Under the pieces are notes generated by a model, which worked only from the letters and a program-made list of their open reading frames with translations, ran no database searches and was not told the DNA's origin. The position numbers and the translations under genes are program-made. 64,000 nt of DNA from Parabacteroides chongii (GTDB lineage Bacteria > Bacteroidota > Bacteroidia > Bacteroidales > Tannerellaceae). Of this stretch, positions 61,823 to 64,000 are shown piece after piece. Each line of letters begins with the position of its first letter. The stretch's first letter is position 1. Where the stretch lies: positions 5,736,501-5,800,500 of the forward strand of contig NZ_CP120849.1 of assembly GCF_029581355.1 (NCBI RefSeq), written 5' to 3'.

Positions 61823-64000
61823 TTATCTACTTATCAACTCAATCCGTGCGCTCTTGACTCCCGGTGAAGAAGCTTCGAAGTAGATCGTACCCGGAGTCTC
61901 TTCCGTTTGTACGATGGCAGTCAGCTGTCCGCTGAACAGCTTCATCTGCGGAGCCTGGAAAGATTCGAGGCTTGCCGAATTACCGTTGGCTGCCGCTTTA
62001 TATGTACCGGCTCCACGAACATTGAACTTGATCTGGTTGGTGGCATCCGGACAAAGGTTACCGTTTTTATCCACTACCCGTACATTAATGAAAGACAGAT
62101 CTTTGCCATCGGCAGTCAGATTGTTACGATCGGCAGAAAGCTCGATATGATGAGGTTTGCCGGCTGTATGTACTTCCTCTTCAGCAACTGCGTTTCCATC
62201 CTTATCGTAAGCAACCACTTTCAGCGTACCCGGCTCATATTTGGTATCCATCCACATCAGGCGATAGCGTTTCTGACGTTCGAAACTCTTCTGAGCCGCT
62301 TCGGTATAGCTGCTGTCGATGCCGATGCTCAGATCTTTCGTACGTTTACCCTGGCTCTTTCCGTTGATGAACAGCTCGGCAGAAGGATAGTTGGTGTAAA
62401 CGAATACCGGAGTCACTTCACCTTCGCGTCCCGGCCATGTCCAGTGAGGCAGGATATGTAACGTCTTTTCAGCCTTGTTCCAATGACTGCGATACAGATA
62501 GTAGCGGTCCTTTGGAATACCGGCCAGGTCAATGATACCGAACAGGGAGCTATGGCTCGGCCAGTTAGTATAATACGGAGTCGGTTCACCCAGATAGTCG
62601 AAACCAGTCCATACGAACTCGCCGATACAATAAGGCAGGTCTTCATGCTGGATGAAATCGTCTTCCGGCAGGTTTGACCAGCCGCAATGCTCTACGTCGT
62701 AAGAAGAACTCTGATGATCGTCGTAGACAGCCATCGCCTTGCGTTCAACCGGGAATTTATAGACACCGCGTGAACTTACCGTTGAAGCCGTCTCACTTCC
62801 CAGAATAATTTCCTGCGGTAGTTTCTTGTAATTGACCTGATATCTGAACGGACGGTAGTTGAAACCGGCTACGTCCATTACGGCTGCAAAGTTATTGTTT
62901 ACGACAGCATCCGGTGCATCCATACCCTGGGTTACCGGGCGAGTCGGGTCTTCCCGGTGGCAGATATCCTGCAGGAAGCGGGCAATCTTGGCATCTCCCT
63001 CGTTCCACTGGTTCGGCACTTCATTACCGATACACCACATCACCACACTCGGGTTATTACGGAAATGGTGAACCAGGTTTACCATGTCTTTTTCCGCCCA
63101 TTCATCGAAGAAGAGATTGTAGCCGTTCTTACATTTAGCGACATTCCATTCGTCGAAGCTTTCAGCCATCAGCATCATACCCATCTCATCACAAGCCTTC
63201 ACCAGTTCAGGAGCAGGCATGTTGTGGGAAGTACGGATCGCATTACACCCCATCTCTTTTAGGATACGGATCTGGCGACGGATAGCGGCATCATTCACAG
63301 CTGCTCCCAACGGCCCCAGGTCATGGTGGTTACATACGCCTTTGAACACGGTCTTTTCACCGTTCAGGAAAAAGCCTTTACCCGGAATGATCTCGATGGA
63401 ACGGATACCGAACGGGGTCGTGTATTCGTCTTTCAACTCGGTTCCGTTCCGGTACAAACGGCTTTCTGCCACATACAGGGCCGGCATATCCGGTGACCAA
63501 AGTGTCGGAGTATGAACAATAAACTCCTGGTCGACCGAACCGTTATTATATTTAATGTCGGTCAATGGAAGCATTGTCTCTACCAGCATCTGTCCGTTCG
63601 GATTACGAAGGCTTGTTTTTACTGCATATTGTTTCGGGTCAGCTCCTGCCGGCAGGTTCACCTTCGTGTTTACATTCACTTTGGCAAATTCTTTCTTTAC
63701 GATAGGAGTTGTCACATACGTTCCCCAAACAGGGATATGTGCATCTTCCGTAACAATCACATGTACGTTCCGATACAGACCGGCTCCGGGATACCAGCGG
63801 GATGATTCCGGCAGGTTTTCCAGGCGGACAGCCAATGTATTCTTCTGTCCCGGTTTCAGATACTTCGTAATATCGAAATGGAACGAGTTGTATCCATAAG
63901 GCCAATACCCTACTTCTTCTCCGTTAATATACACTTTCGCATGGCTCATCGCTCCATCGAACAGGATGGATGCTTTTTTACCTTCAGCGAACTGGGGGAC
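61823..64000 (-). CDS. GH2 beta-galactosidase (N-terminus beyond window)
   Basis: A glycoside hydrolase family 2 enzyme, 725 residues visible, open to the window edge. The frame continues upstream of the first ATG (VPQFAEGKKASILFDGAMSHA), which is the jelly-roll domain, so the true start lies beyond 64000. The TIM barrel shows acid/base Glu in CIGNEVPNQWNEG and nucleophile Glu in YCIGEFVWTGFDYLGEP. A C-terminal region (about DNLTADGKDLSFINVRVVDKNG-type) is an Ig-like/DUF4982-related module. Likely exo-beta-galactosidase acting on dietary or host glycans; the exact linkage cannot be read. Confidence 0.92.
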   Translation of the reverse strand, partial: VPQFAEGKKASILFDGAMSHAKVYINGEEVGYWPYGYNSFHFDITKYLKPGQKNTLAVRLENLPESSRWYPGAGLYRNVHVIVTEDAHIPVWGTYVTTPIVKKEFAKVNVNTKVNLPAGADPKQYAVKTSLRNPNGQMLVETMLPLTDIKYNNGSVDQEFIVHTPTLWSPDMPALYVAESRLYRNGTELKDEYTTPFGIRSIEIIPGKGFFLNGEKTVFKGVCNHHDLGPLGAAVNDAAIRRQIRILKEMGCNAIRTSHNMPAPELVKACDEMGMMLMAESFDEWNVAKCKNGYNLFFDEWAEKDMVNLVHHFRNNPSVVMWCIGNEVPNQWNEGDAKIARFLQDICHREDPTRPVTQGMDAPDAVVNNNFAAVMDVAGFNYRPFRYQVNYKKLPQEIILGSETASTVSSRGVYKFPVERKAMAVYDDHQSSSYDVEHCGWSNLPEDDFIQHEDLPYCIGEFVWTGFDYLGEPTPYYTNWPSHSSLFGIIDLAGIPKDRYYLYRSHWNKAEKTLHILPHWTWPGREGEVTPVFVYTNYPSAELFINGKSQGKRTKDLSIGIDSSYTEAAQKSFERQKRYRLMWMDTKYEPGTLKVVAYDKDGNAVAEEEVHTAGKPHHIELSADRNNLTADGKDLSFINVRVVDKNGNLCPDATNQIKFNVRGAGTYKAAANGNSASLESFQAPQMKLFSGQLTAIVQTEETPGTIYFEASSPGVKSARIELISR

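Overview
The window looks like chromosome of a gut-type Bacteroidales, most likely Parabacteroides (inference, no marker gene read). Reasons: several genes are preceded by the Bacteroidetes promoter pattern TTG / about 19 bp / TAnnTTTG, Shine-Dalgarno sites are weak, and the gene set is typical (NrfHA with CcsBA, peptide:H+ symporter, EtfBA with acyl-CoA dehydrogenase, BT4734/VapE-like ATPase beside an HU-like protein, arrays of FtsX-type permeases, PepSY-like lipoprotein). I saw no rRNA, tRNA or CRISPR.

Layout. 1-1850: kdp potassium pump operon (kdpA partial, kdpF, a 33-residue membrane ORF) behind a sigma-54 promoter. 2200-5100: PAS histidine kinase, a Bacteroidetes-specific unknown gene, and upstream of it four palindromes at exact 42-bp intervals. 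5790-6880: two tandem paralogous lipoproteins. 7010-14190: OmpA-like lipoprotein, then nrfH-nrfA-resB-ccsA-porin-crp for nitrite ammonification. 14270-20700: orphan sigma-54 response regulator, CAT-like acyltransferase, ECF sigma factor, sugar transporter, DUF4153 membrane protein, ferritin. 20770-24510: GDSL esterase and the glycine betaine (Opu) ABC transporter. 24510-25570: a long gene-free region that I read as a structured RNA gene on the minus strand with two complementary loops, followed by a triple 22-bp palindrome array. 25570-37000: DUF3298-type lipoprotein, rsmG, metallo-hydrolase, gcvP, TIM-barrel lipoprotein, peptide symporter, etfB-etfA-acyl-CoA dehydrogenase.

37090-42070 is the most mobile-looking part: a REP-associated tyrosine transposase with a REP palindrome inside its own coding frame, a MATE exporter, and a VapE-like ATPase/HU-like pair with 22-bp iterons and inverted ATCTGC-type repeats. 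42070-47460: MFS exporter, tpx, rmuC, MntA-HepT toxin-antitoxin, dgkA, DUF4250, PAP2 phosphatase. 47590-60215: one long minus-strand transporter cluster (HlyD-like adaptor, one ATPase, four tandem pairs of FtsX-like permeases) with two near-consensus sigma-54 promoters carrying matching upstream dyads. 60420-64000: PepSY-like lipoprotein, a 455-bp nested-palindrome element, and a GH2 beta-galactosidase cut by the window edge.

Themes: sigma-54 control of kdp and of the permease cluster, with an NtrC-type regulator in the same window; a self-contained nitrite-reduction cluster with its own Crp-family regulator; and unusually regular short repeats in the intergenic DNA.
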